Shown: piece after piece, positions 47,794-55,730 of the stretch | Numbering within the stretch: position 1 is the stretch's first letter | Layout: each line of letters begins with the position of its first letter | From: Rhizobium sp. SG_E_25_P2 | GTDB lineage: Bacteria; Pseudomonadota; Alphaproteobacteria; Rhizobiales; Rhizobiaceae | NCBI RefSeq assembly: GCF_029892285.1 | Contig: NZ_JARXVM010000006.1 | Span: 62,001 to 126,000 of the forward strand | Length of the DNA: 64,000 bases | Direction of reading: 5' to 3' | Made by a program: the position numbers and the translations under genes | The notes under the pieces: generated by a model | Databases searched by the model: none | Seen by the model: only the letters and a program-made list of their open reading frames with translations | What the model was told of the DNA's origin: nothing

Positions 47794-48010
47794 GGTCTGA
47801 TCCTGCATTCTTGTCTTGGGGCAATCCGCGAAAGACGCGGATTCTCGGGCTTTTGAATCCGGCGGGACAAGCGCATGACGCGCCCGATTTGTCAAGGCTG
47901 GCGGCTCACGCGCAACCGCTTCGGGTCGATTACGGATACCCATCGCACGGTTGTTGCTCCGTCCCGAATCTGTCTAGCGTCACGGCCACGGCAATCACAT
48001 CGGGAGCGCC

Positions 48011-48979
48011 ATGATGGCGAAGGTCAAATATTCCACCAATCTCGGCGACAACGCCTCGCTCGACAGTTTCTACGATGAAGACACGCTCGAAATCGATTCC
48101 GTGGGTTCGAAGAAGATCGTTTTCGAAGATTCCGACGGCGCGCAGATGATCCTCACCGGAAAGAACTTCGACGAGAACAAGAGCGGCGACATCACCGCCG
48201 GCACGGTCACCGGCGCCAAATTCGTCGATTCCGACGGCGATACGCTCTTCACCTTCACCGATGTCTCTGTGAAGGCAAAGACCCTGTACCAGGCGTTCGA
48301 TCTCGATGGCGACATGAAGCGGATCATGCACGGGCTGATGTCGGGAAACGATGTCGTCAACGGCACTGCAAACGACGACAATCTCTGGGGCTTTATGGGC
48401 AATGACACACTTTACGGCAGGGACGGCGACGATGCCATTTATGGTCACGCCGGAAAGGACGCGTTGCAGGGTGGCGATGGCGCCGACGCTTTGTACGGCT
48501 ACTCCGGCGCTGACAGGCTGGATGGCGGCGACGACGATGACGAGGTCTATGGCGGCGACAGTTCAGATACGCTGACCGGCGGCGACGGAAACGATACGCT
48601 TTACGGAGAGTCTGGAAACGACAAGGTCACTGGCGGCGATGACGAGGATGGCCTGGACGGCGGCGATGGCAACGACAAACTCGACGGCGGCGACGGCGAC
48701 GATATTCTTTCCGGCGGCGCTGGCAATGACCGGCTGACCGGCGGCGATGGCGAGGACACGTTCGAATTCGCCAGCGGCGGCGGCAAGGACACCATCACCG
48801 ATTTCGATCATCTCGGCTCAGAACATGACGTGATCTATCTCGACTACTATCTCTACGCCAGCATGACGAAAACCGAGTCGGGTGACGACCTCGTGCTGAC
48901 GCTTACGTCAGGCGAACAAATGGTCCTCAAGGACATGGACAAGTCTGACCTCGACGCGGATCTGTTCGAACTGTTCTGA
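48011..48979 (+). CDS. RTX-repeat calcium-binding secreted protein
   Basis: 322 residues, very acidic. Residues about 1-115 form a β-rich N-terminal domain. About twelve GGxGxDxLx nonapeptides follow (for example [20 protein letters not shown]), the calcium-binding β-roll. It ends in DADLFELF, a type I secretion-like C-terminus, and lacks a signal peptide. No TolC/ABC/HlyD genes are here. GGGAG precedes ATG 48011. The role (adhesin, matrix or other) is unknown. Confidence 0.85.
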   Translation: MMAKVKYSTNLGDNASLDSFYDEDTLEIDSVGSKKIVFEDSDGAQMILTGKNFDENKSGDITAGTVTGAKFVDSDGDTLFTFTDVSVKAKTLYQAFDLDGDMKRIMHGLMSGNDVVNGTANDDNLWGFMGNDTLYGRDGDDAIYGHAGKDALQGGDGADALYGYSGADRLDGGDDDDEVYGGDSSDTLTGGDGNDTLYGESGNDKVTGGDDEDGLDGGDGNDKLDGGDGDDILSGGAGNDRLTGGDGEDTFEFASGGGKDTITDFDHLGSEHDVIYLDYYLYASMTKTESGDDLVLTLTSGEQMVLKDMDKSDLDADLFELF

Positions 48980-48995
48980 ACCAGGGAAACCGCGC

Positions 48996-49030
48996 GCGCC
49001 GGCCTCGCTGTCAAAAACAGCAGCGCCGGC
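48996..49030. other. hairpin between convergent genes
   Basis: GCGCCGGC (48996-49003) pairs with GCGCCGGC (49023-49030), with inner CGCTGT/ACAG pairing and an A-rich loop. There is no T tract, so termination is uncertain. Confidence 0.45.
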
Positions 49031-49039
49031 GACACTCTG

Positions 49040-49639
49040 TCAGGCAAGCAGGAGCCCGGCGAGGTCGAGCGGGACGACATGAGGCTCGCAGGCAGAGCCA
49101 TCGCCCTGCGAAAACTTTCCGTCGATCACAAGATGCGAATATCCGTGAATTTGTGACCAAACCAGTTGCTCGATGCAGGCGCGGCCCTCCGGCGTATCCA
49201 TCCCGCGCATCGCCGCGACCGGTCGGCAGATGTCGCTCAGTAGGCCGCGCGAGGCCGTCGCCGCCTGACCGAGTTCCGCATCCGACCAGTCCAGCCTGTT
49301 GGCGCTAAACATCAGCCGGAACAGATGCGGTTGCGAGACCGCAAAGGCCAGATAGCCCCGCGTCGCGGCCCGCAGCTGATCCGCGGGCGCGGCCGGCGAA
49401 GCCTGCATTTCCTCGCGCATCGAGGCGGCGAAACGCTTGAAGCCCTCCGTCGCCAATCCATTCAGCAAATGGCGCAAGGTTGGAAAATGATGTTCCGGCG
49501 CGGCGTGGGAGACGCCAGCGCGCGCCGCGATCTTGCGCAAGGAGAGACCTTCAAGCCCTCCCTCCTCCAGCAATCCCAACGCCTCCGCGACGAGCGCCTG
49601 CCTGAGATCGCCGTGATGATATCGCTTCTGCTTGACCAT
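49040..49639 (-). CDS. TetR-family transcriptional regulator
   Basis: 199 residues. The helix-turn-helix is LSLRKIAARAGVSHAAPEHH. The C-terminal ligand and dimer domain has RLMFSANRLDW, typical of TetR regulators with a WHG-like C-domain. I start at ATG 49639 (MVKQKRYHHGDLR). It is divergent from the ABA4-like operon, with a 21-bp palindrome between them, and probably represses that operon. The ligand is unknown. Confidence 0.88.
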   Translation of the reverse strand: MVKQKRYHHGDLRQALVAEALGLLEEGGLEGLSLRKIAARAGVSHAAPEHHFPTLRHLLNGLATEGFKRFAASMREEMQASPAAPADQLRAATRGYLAFAVSQPHLFRLMFSANRLDWSDAELGQAATASRGLLSDICRPVAAMRGMDTPEGRACIEQLVWSQIHGYSHLVIDGKFSQGDGSACEPHVVPLDLAGLLLA

Positions 49640-49712
49640 GGCTCTGGATAACGCGGCAATCGCCCCCCTGTCAAAAGTAATCTTGACATCGCCCAGTTTG
49701 CTGCTCACACTC

Positions 49713-49733
49713 AATCTTGTCGCCGACAAGATT
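49713..49733. promoter_or_regulatory. 21-bp palindrome, probable TetR-type operator
   Basis: AATCTTGTCG-C-CGACAAGATT is a perfect inverted repeat. It ends 16 bp before ATG 49750, next to the ribosome site AGGGGAG (49739-49745), and lies between the TetR-type gene and the operon it probably controls. A TTGACA at 49683-49688 could be the -35 box for the operon. Confidence 0.75.
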
Positions 49734-49749
49734 TATTTAGGGGAGCCTC

Positions 49750-50196
49750 ATGAATTTCGACTCCGTGTTTTCTCTCGCGAGTGGAGCGGCGATGGCCGGG
49801 TGGCTTGTCCTGACGCTTGCGCCGCGCGCCGCGATCGTCATGACCGCGCTCCGGCTGGGACTGATCGGCGGTTTGTCGCTCGTCTACGCTCTCCTCATCT
49901 TCGTTTACTTCTTCAGGATCGAAGGCGGCGGGTTCGGCTCAATCGGTGAAGTTCGGGCTCTGTTTCTGAGCGACGCCGGCCTCACCGCCGGCTGGGTGCA
50001 TTACCTCGCATTCGACCTGTTCGTGGGCCAATGGATCGCGATGGAAGCGGACCGGCTGGGTTGGAGCCGGATATTCCAGGCGCCGCTTCTGGTCGCCACA
50101 TTCATGTTCGGCCCGATCGGCCTTCTGTTTTTCCTGATCATCCGCCAGACCGACATCGTGGCTGGCGCAATTCTCGACAAAGGAACGAGATCATGA
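49750..50196 (+). CDS. ABA4-like (DUF4281) membrane protein
   Basis: 148 residues with four membrane helices. WVHYLAFDLFVGQWI is the hallmark of the ABA4-like family, named after a plant protein needed for neoxanthin synthesis; the bacterial role is unknown. AGGGGAG precedes ATG 49750. Its TGA overlaps the start of the next gene (ATGA), so the pair is translated together. Confidence 0.85.
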   Translation: MNFDSVFSLASGAAMAGWLVLTLAPRAAIVMTALRLGLIGGLSLVYALLIFVYFFRIEGGGFGSIGEVRALFLSDAGLTAGWVHYLAFDLFVGQWIAMEADRLGWSRIFQAPLLVATFMFGPIGLLFFLIIRQTDIVAGAILDKGTRS

Positions 50197-51029
50197 CCTC
50201 GCTTTCCATGATTCAGCCGCGCGCTGTCTCGGCGAATGCCGATGGCGATCGATATCGCCGCGCGCTTGTCCTCGCCCTCGGCTTTCAGCTCGCGCTCGCC
50301 GTGCCCAGCCTCCTTGCCTTCGGCCTCGACGACAGGCTGATCAACGGCGTCAGCATCTGGATCAAACCACTCAAGTTTCATGCCTCGCTCGTCATGCTCA
50401 TGGCCACGCTTCTGTGGCTCGCTCCGATCGTCATGGCGTCGGCCCGCGCGGGCGTGTTCTTTCGGCTGGCGGCCTTCATGGCCGCGCTGACCTCGGTCGG
50501 GGAGATCCTTTATATCAGCCTGCAGGCGGCGCGTGGACGGGCGTCCCACTTCAATGACGAGACGGCCTTCGAGACCGCCGCCTACAGCGTGATGGGCGCC
50601 GGCGCTGCGCTGCTGGTGCTCAGCTGTCTGGTGATCGGCGTCTACATATTGCGGCGTCCTCGACCCGATATTGGAACGGGTTTTCGCATCGGCGCCGGCT
50701 GGGGCCTCGTCATCGGCTCCCTGCTCACGCTGGTGACCGCCTTCGCCCTCGGCAGCGGTCAGATCGATGGCCCCGGACACTGGGTGGGCGGCATAAGCAG
50801 CGACGTCGGCGGGCTGTTCCTGTTCGGGTGGTCGCGCAGCGGCGGCGACCTGCGCGTTCCCCATTTCTTCGCCACCCATATCATGCAGGCGCTGCCGCTG
50901 GCGGGTTTGGCCGCTGACCGCCTGGCGCCGCGACATGCAGGGACGGTGATCACACTGGCCATAGCAGCGGGCATCGCCGTGGTTGCTGCGACATTCGTTC
51001 AGGCAGTCCAAGGAGTGCCGTTCATTTAG
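50193..51029 (+). CDS. membrane protein of unknown function, about eight helices
   Basis: 278 residues with about eight membrane helices. Conserved-looking polar spots are WIKPLKFHAS in an early loop, GHWVGG, and RVPHFFATHIMQALPL with histidines near a membrane face. I do not recognise the family by name. It is coupled to the ABA4-like gene by a 4-bp overlap and probably works with it. Confidence 0.8.
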   Translation: MTSLSMIQPRAVSANADGDRYRRALVLALGFQLALAVPSLLAFGLDDRLINGVSIWIKPLKFHASLVMLMATLLWLAPIVMASARAGVFFRLAAFMAALTSVGEILYISLQAARGRASHFNDETAFETAAYSVMGAGAALLVLSCLVIGVYILRRPRPDIGTGFRIGAGWGLVIGSLLTLVTAFALGSGQIDGPGHWVGGISSDVGGLFLFGWSRSGGDLRVPHFFATHIMQALPLAGLAADRLAPRHAGTVITLAIAAGIAVVAATFVQAVQGVPFI

Positions 51030-51347
51030 ACGCAGCCAAGGCGTCCACGCAGATATGCGCGCTTGCCGCGTCCTCCTGGACGCAAAAGCGCCGGCCATGT
51101 TGAAGTCCCAAGAGCGTTCGCCGCACCACTCGACCGGCAATAACCCGCCGGCGTTTGAAAGGCGCGCTCAAGCCTTGATTGGGGGCGATCCAGCGTTTTC
51201 CGGGCGACAATGGCCGCCTTGGCGGGACAAACATGTTCACGAACGAGAAACACAGGCACTAAAAGGTTGATTTCCTTGTCTGGAACCTGTGAATAGAGTG
51301 CCAGCTTCAAACGCGCCGCGCGTCTATTCTCCATGGATTTCCATTAA
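51030..51347. other. intergenic stretch, no supported gene
   Basis: 318 bp before rnd. Short overlapping frames in it have no ribosome site or recognisable sequence. The rnd promoter should lie in its AT-richer right part (51255-51300). Confidence 0.5.
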
Positions 51348-52508
51348 ATGCTCATCATTTCCGACAGCGCCGAACTCGCCAATGCCTGCGAAATCTTCGC
51401 GAAAAGCGACTATGTGACCGTAGATACGGAGTTTTTGCGGGAAACCACCTTCTGGCCGCAGCTCTGCCTGATCCAGCTCTCCGGCCCTGAGCTGGACGCG
51501 ATCGTCGATCCCCTGGCGCCGGGTCTAGATCTCGCGCCATTCTTCAAGCTGATGGGCGACGCCAGTGTGACGAAAGTCTTCCATGCCGCCCGGCAGGATA
51601 TCGAAATCATCTATAACAGGGGCGCTCTGATCCCGCATCCGCTGTTCGACACGCAGGTGGCCGCCATGGTGTGCGGCTTCGGCGATTCCGCGTCCTATGA
51701 CAGCCTCGTGCAGAAGATCTGCAATGTGCAGCTCGACAAATCCTCGCGCTTCACGGACTGGAGCCACCGGCCGCTTTCGGAAAAGCAACTCGACTACGCC
51801 ATCGCCGATGTCACTCATCTCAAGAATGTCTATCTGCATCTCAAAGCGCAACTGGAGCAGGAGAACCGTTCGGAGTGGCTGGCGGAGGAAATGTCGATCC
51901 TCGAATCTCCCGAGACCTATGATCTGCATCCAGACAATGCCTGGCAGCGGCTGCGGATGCGGATCCGCAAGCCGATCGAGCTGCAGATCCTCAAAAATCT
52001 CGCCGCCTGGCGTGAACGGGAAGCGCGCAGCCGCGACGTGCCGCGCGGCCGGGTCCTGAAGGATGAAGCGATCTTCGAAATCGCCCAGCAGGCCCCGAAG
52101 GACAGCGAGGCATTGGGCCGGCTCCGGACTATCGCGAAGGGCTATGAGCGTTCACAGGCCGGATCCGCGATCCTGGGAGCGGTGAATGCGGCATTGGACA
52201 TGCCGAAGACCGACCTGCCAAAATTACCCAAGCAGCAGTCGCTTCCGGAAGGCAATGGATCGGCGGTGGAATTGCTGAAAGTGCTTCTCAAGCTCACGGC
52301 GGAGAAACACGGCGTGGCGGCGAAGATCATTGCGTCCTCCGACGATCTCGACATGATCGCGGCCAAGGGCGAGGAGGCCGACGTCTCCCCTCTCAAGGGC
52401 TGGCGGCGGGACCTGTTCGGCCTGCCGGCGCTGAAGTTGATCCGCGGCGAACTGGCGCTGCGCTTCGTCAATCGCGGCGTCGATGTGGTCGAACTCGACG
52501 CCAATTGA
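51348..52508 (+). CDS. rnd: ribonuclease D
   Basis: 386 residues. The DEDDy exonuclease motifs are VDTEFLRETTFWP (Exo I), FHAARQDIEI (Exo II) and LDYAIADVTHL (Exo III). An HRDC domain follows (PIELQILKNLAAWRERE). It trims the 3' ends of tRNA and other structured RNAs. ATG 51348. A strong terminator follows. Confidence 0.95.
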   Translation: MLIISDSAELANACEIFAKSDYVTVDTEFLRETTFWPQLCLIQLSGPELDAIVDPLAPGLDLAPFFKLMGDASVTKVFHAARQDIEIIYNRGALIPHPLFDTQVAAMVCGFGDSASYDSLVQKICNVQLDKSSRFTDWSHRPLSEKQLDYAIADVTHLKNVYLHLKAQLEQENRSEWLAEEMSILESPETYDLHPDNAWQRLRMRIRKPIELQILKNLAAWREREARSRDVPRGRVLKDEAIFEIAQQAPKDSEALGRLRTIAKGYERSQAGSAILGAVNAALDMPKTDLPKLPKQQSLPEGNGSAVELLKVLLKLTAEKHGVAAKIIASSDDLDMIAAKGEEADVSPLKGWRRDLFGLPALKLIRGELALRFVNRGVDVVELDAN

Positions 52509-52521
52509 TGCTTGATACGAC

Positions 52522-52557
52522 AAGACGCCGCCGCGAGGGATCGCGGCGGCGTCTTTT
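52522..52557 (+). terminator. Rho-independent terminator of rnd
   Basis: AAGACGCCGCCGCGA (52522-52536) pairs perfectly with TCGCGGCGGCGTCTT (52541-52555), running into TTTT. It lies between the convergent rnd and RTX genes. Confidence 0.9.
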
Positions 52558-52569
52558 CATTCGTGTGGA

Positions 52570-53982
52570 TCAGAACTGGAAATCGCTGGCGTCGACGTCC
52601 TTGATCTTCACGCCTTCGAGGAAGATCGAGTCGCCCTTGCCAAAGTCAACTTCGACGCCGTTCTTGGTAGCGGAAATCTTGAGATCCTCGAAATCCAACT
52701 TGCTTCCGTAGCCGTTCACTTCGATCACTTCGTGGTCGGAGCCCTTGGCGTCGAAATCGGTGATGACGTCCTGGTCGTCGCCGCGGTTGAAGATGAAGAG
52801 GTCGTCGCCGTCGCCGCCGGTGAGTTCGTCGTCACCGCGTCCGCCTTCGAGCTCGTTGTCGCCCGCATTGCCCTCAAGCGTGTTGTCGTTGTCGCCGCCG
52901 GTAGCGTCGATATTGGCCTTGCCGACCAGGAACAGATCCTCGACCAGCTTGAATTTGCCGAGATCGAACGACACGGAGGATTCGACCGTATCTTGACCCT
53001 TCTTGTCGGCTTCGACCACGATGTCCTTGACGTTGTCGACGATATAGAGGTCGTCGCCTGCGCCACCGGTCATCCGGTCGGCGCCGCGACCGCCATCGAT
53101 GACGTTGTCTTCGGAATTGCCGGTCAGCTTGTCGTCTTGACGACCGCCTTCGAGATTTTCAACGTTTTTGAAATCTTCGAGAGAAATGACGCCGGATCCG
53201 ACGACGGTGTCTTCGCCTGAGCCCTTGCCAGAGGATTCCTTGATCTGGGCCTTGCCTTCACCGACGAAATAGGTGTCGTCGCCGGCGCCGCCGTTCAGCA
53301 CGTCCTTGCCGCCATTGCCATCAAGCGTATCGTCGCCGGCGCCGCCTTCGATGGTGTTGTTGCCGGATGTGCCGGTCAGATCGTCATTAGACTTGCCGCC
53401 GATCAGGTTTTCGACATTCTTGTAGTCAGAGAGATCGAGCTCGCCGGATCCGACCACGGTATCGTCGCCAGAATCCTTGCCGGAGCCTTCCTTCACAGTG
53501 TCCTTGTCGGTGACATAATAGACGTCGTCGCCATTGCCGCCGACGAAGGCTTCCTTGCCCGCGCTGCCGCCCAATTCGTTGTCGCGGTCATTGCCGGTGA
53601 TCTGGACAGTTTCGCCCTTCAGATAGGCGGCCAGCGTCTTGTTGCTCTTGATGTCGGCGCTCGAAAGATCAAGGCCGGAAATCGTGTAGCTTTCGACACC
53701 CTGTTCAATGACCGTCAAAGACGACACGGAGACCAGGAAATTGTCGTAATCGTGCTTGGCGTAGGCCTTCGCATTGAATTTGCCTTCGATTTCGATCGCG
53801 GAGTCGGCGTCCATGCCCTTTTCCGCCACAACGATCGTACCGGAGAATACGCCATTCTTGACGGCGCCCACGTCAACTTCTTGCGGACGATGCGCGGCGA
53901 TGTCCCAAATTTCGTTCATGTCGATGTCGGACATGTCGAAGTCGTAATTGCCTGCCTTGGCGCCGATTTCTACCTTGATCAT
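52570..53982 (-). CDS. RTX-repeat calcium-binding secreted protein
   Basis: 470 residues, very acidic, without a signal peptide. A non-repeat N-terminal region (about 1-130) precedes separated RTX blocks (GGNGDDVYYV, GGAGDDTLDGNGG, GGRGADRMTGGAGDD, GGRGDDELTGGDGDD) and spacer segments with LENL-like patterns. It ends DVDASDFQF, resembling a type I secretion tail. The region just before the repeats resembles that of the RTX protein at 48011-48979. A conspicuous double palindrome lies 125 bp upstream (54107-54140). Confidence 0.85.
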   Translation of the reverse strand: MIKVEIGAKAGNYDFDMSDIDMNEIWDIAAHRPQEVDVGAVKNGVFSGTIVVAEKGMDADSAIEIEGKFNAKAYAKHDYDNFLVSVSSLTVIEQGVESYTISGLDLSSADIKSNKTLAAYLKGETVQITGNDRDNELGGSAGKEAFVGGNGDDVYYVTDKDTVKEGSGKDSGDDTVVGSGELDLSDYKNVENLIGGKSNDDLTGTSGNNTIEGGAGDDTLDGNGGKDVLNGGAGDDTYFVGEGKAQIKESSGKGSGEDTVVGSGVISLEDFKNVENLEGGRQDDKLTGNSEDNVIDGGRGADRMTGGAGDDLYIVDNVKDIVVEADKKGQDTVESSVSFDLGKFKLVEDLFLVGKANIDATGGDNDNTLEGNAGDNELEGGRGDDELTGGDGDDLFIFNRGDDQDVITDFDAKGSDHEVIEVNGYGSKLDFEDLKISATKNGVEVDFGKGDSIFLEGVKIKDVDASDFQF

Positions 53983-54106
53983 TGATAACCCCCTCAGGTT
54001 TGGATCGATGAGACGGTTTTAGCGCACAAGTGTTAGATTTTTGCTCAGGAATATGATTACCCGAACTTAAAAAAATCCTTGCTTTTGAATTGGTTAACAG
54101 GATCCT

Positions 54107-54140
54107 TTCCAATATTGGACAACTCTGCCCAATATTGGAA
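54107..54140. promoter_or_regulatory. double CCAATATTGG palindrome upstream of RTX gene
   Basis: Two identical 10-bp palindromes CCAATATTGG (54109-54118, 54129-54138) have centres exactly 20 bp apart, about two helical turns. Flanks extend them to TTCCAATATTGG-N10-CCAATATTGGAA, so the whole is also an inverted repeat. It lies 125 bp before the leftward RTX start and after the ppx stop. The binding protein is unknown. Confidence 0.75.
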
Positions 54141-54191
54141 CAATACAATCTTGCCGCCGCGCGGTTGAGAAAACACCTTGTAAAACCCAGG

Positions 54192-55718
54192 TCAACCGAA
54201 CCGGAAGCCGAGTTTCTTGCCCGTCAGCTTCGACAATTGGGCCAAGCGGCCATCCAGTCGCTCGCCGGCAAAATCTTGGAACTCAATGGGAGCGACGAAT
54301 TCGAGATCGAGGCCCGTCGAGGGATCTATGGGTTTTTCCAGCCGCAGGCGCGGCACCATACCCGGCATCGACGCCGAGAAGAGATAGAGAACGCGCAACA
54401 TGCCGCCGAGCAGCTTGGCCAGCCAAAGCAGGCGCGGTGTGGCCATGGCGGCGAGTTCACCCGTCGCGCTGTCGTCGTTCAAGCCCTCGAAACGATAGTA
54501 GTTGGCAAGACCGAGATAGGCGCGCCCGGCATGGGTGATGCCGATGAAGGACGAATGGGCAATAATGTTAAGCGCCTGCAGGCCGCGATAATCGGGATGG
54601 GCGCGCCAGCTGATATCGGCGAGTAGGCAGGCGGCGCGGCGATAGCGCGCCTCTTCTCGCGTTTCCGATATGCCGAACAGCGGCAGCATGCGGCCCGTCC
54701 AGTCGGCAAGTTCGCGGGCATGCTCGGGCGAGCGGGCGCGCAACACGGCCAGTTCATCGGCGGCGGACACCAGCGGATCGAGAATTTTCACGTGATTGGG
54801 CAGCAGCGAGTAGAGATAGCCCTCGCGCACGCCTTGCGCGGAAAAAGACATCGCGGCCGGCTTCATGATGCTGATCACTTCGCGCATAGCGATCGCGCCA
54901 TAGGGGAGAAGCGCCCGGCGGCTGCGCGACACCGCCTGGTAGGCGGGCTCCTTCTGATCTTTGTTGCGGATGACGGAATCGAGGAAGCTCATCGCCTCCT
55001 GGAACGGCATCCGGTAATCCTGCACCATATGCAGCGGATATTTGTTGAGCTCCATATGCAGCTTGGCAAGGCTGCGCCAGGTGCCGCCCACCGCGTAGAA
55101 TGTGCGCCCCTCCCCTTCCTTCAGGAAAGGCACGGCGCGAACCAGTTTGCGGGCATAGGCCTGAGCGCGCGCGAGGTCGCCGCCGGAAAATTCCGACAGG
55201 CGGATGCCGCCCAGCGGCATGGTCAAGCCCTGGCCGTAATCCTCGCCCTTGACGTTGATGAGTTCCAGCGAGCCGCCGCCGAGATCGCCGACAATGCCGT
55301 CGGCGTCGAAATAGCCGCTGATGATGCCGAGCGCCGAAAACTGCGCCTCTTCCTCGCCGGTCAGCACGCGCACGCGGCAGCCTAGAATGGCCTCAGCCTT
55401 TTCGATAAAGTCGGGGCCATTGGCCGCCTCGCGGGCGGCGGCGGTCGCCAGCGCATACATAGTGCGCGCCCTTGCCTGCTTCGACAGCGCCTTGAAGCGA
55501 TGCAGGGCCGTCAGCGCGCGTTCGACGCTGACGGGATCCATATTGCCGGTCTGTGCGATCCCCTTGCCGAGGCCGCACATGACCTTTTCATTGAACAGCA
55601 TCGCCGGAGCGCGGTTCATGCCCTCATAGATCACAAGGCGGATGGAATTCGAGCCGATATCGACGATGGAAACAGGCACGATGCCGGGCAAGCGCCCTTG
55701 GGCTTCAGACTCAACCAT
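54192..55718 (-). CDS. ppx: exopolyphosphatase (Ppx/GppA family)
   Basis: 508 residues of the ASKHA phosphatase fold. IVDIGSNSIRLVIYEG and GDLGGGSLELINV are the phosphate-binding loops. An HD-like C-terminal region is present. It removes terminal phosphate from polyphosphate, and pppGpp hydrolysis is possible. It follows ppk by 12 bp on the same strand. Confidence 0.94.
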   Translation of the reverse strand: MVESEAQGRLPGIVPVSIVDIGSNSIRLVIYEGMNRAPAMLFNEKVMCGLGKGIAQTGNMDPVSVERALTALHRFKALSKQARARTMYALATAAAREAANGPDFIEKAEAILGCRVRVLTGEEEAQFSALGIISGYFDADGIVGDLGGGSLELINVKGEDYGQGLTMPLGGIRLSEFSGGDLARAQAYARKLVRAVPFLKEGEGRTFYAVGGTWRSLAKLHMELNKYPLHMVQDYRMPFQEAMSFLDSVIRNKDQKEPAYQAVSRSRRALLPYGAIAMREVISIMKPAAMSFSAQGVREGYLYSLLPNHVKILDPLVSAADELAVLRARSPEHARELADWTGRMLPLFGISETREEARYRRAACLLADISWRAHPDYRGLQALNIIAHSSFIGITHAGRAYLGLANYYRFEGLNDDSATGELAAMATPRLLWLAKLLGGMLRVLYLFSASMPGMVPRLRLEKPIDPSTGLDLEFVAPIEFQDFAGERLDGRLAQLSKLTGKKLGFRFG

Positions 55719-55730
55719 GAAAATCCGGTT

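Noticed and set aside
46192-47856. Rightward open frame of 554 codons
   Set aside because: Antisense to aspS.
48350-48780. Regular short repeats resembling a CRISPR or satellite array
   Set aside because: They are 27-bp coding units for RTX nonapeptides in one reading frame, with variable third positions and no spacers.
52740-53600. Second set of short repeats
   Set aside because: Also RTX-coding DNA in frame, not a CRISPR array.
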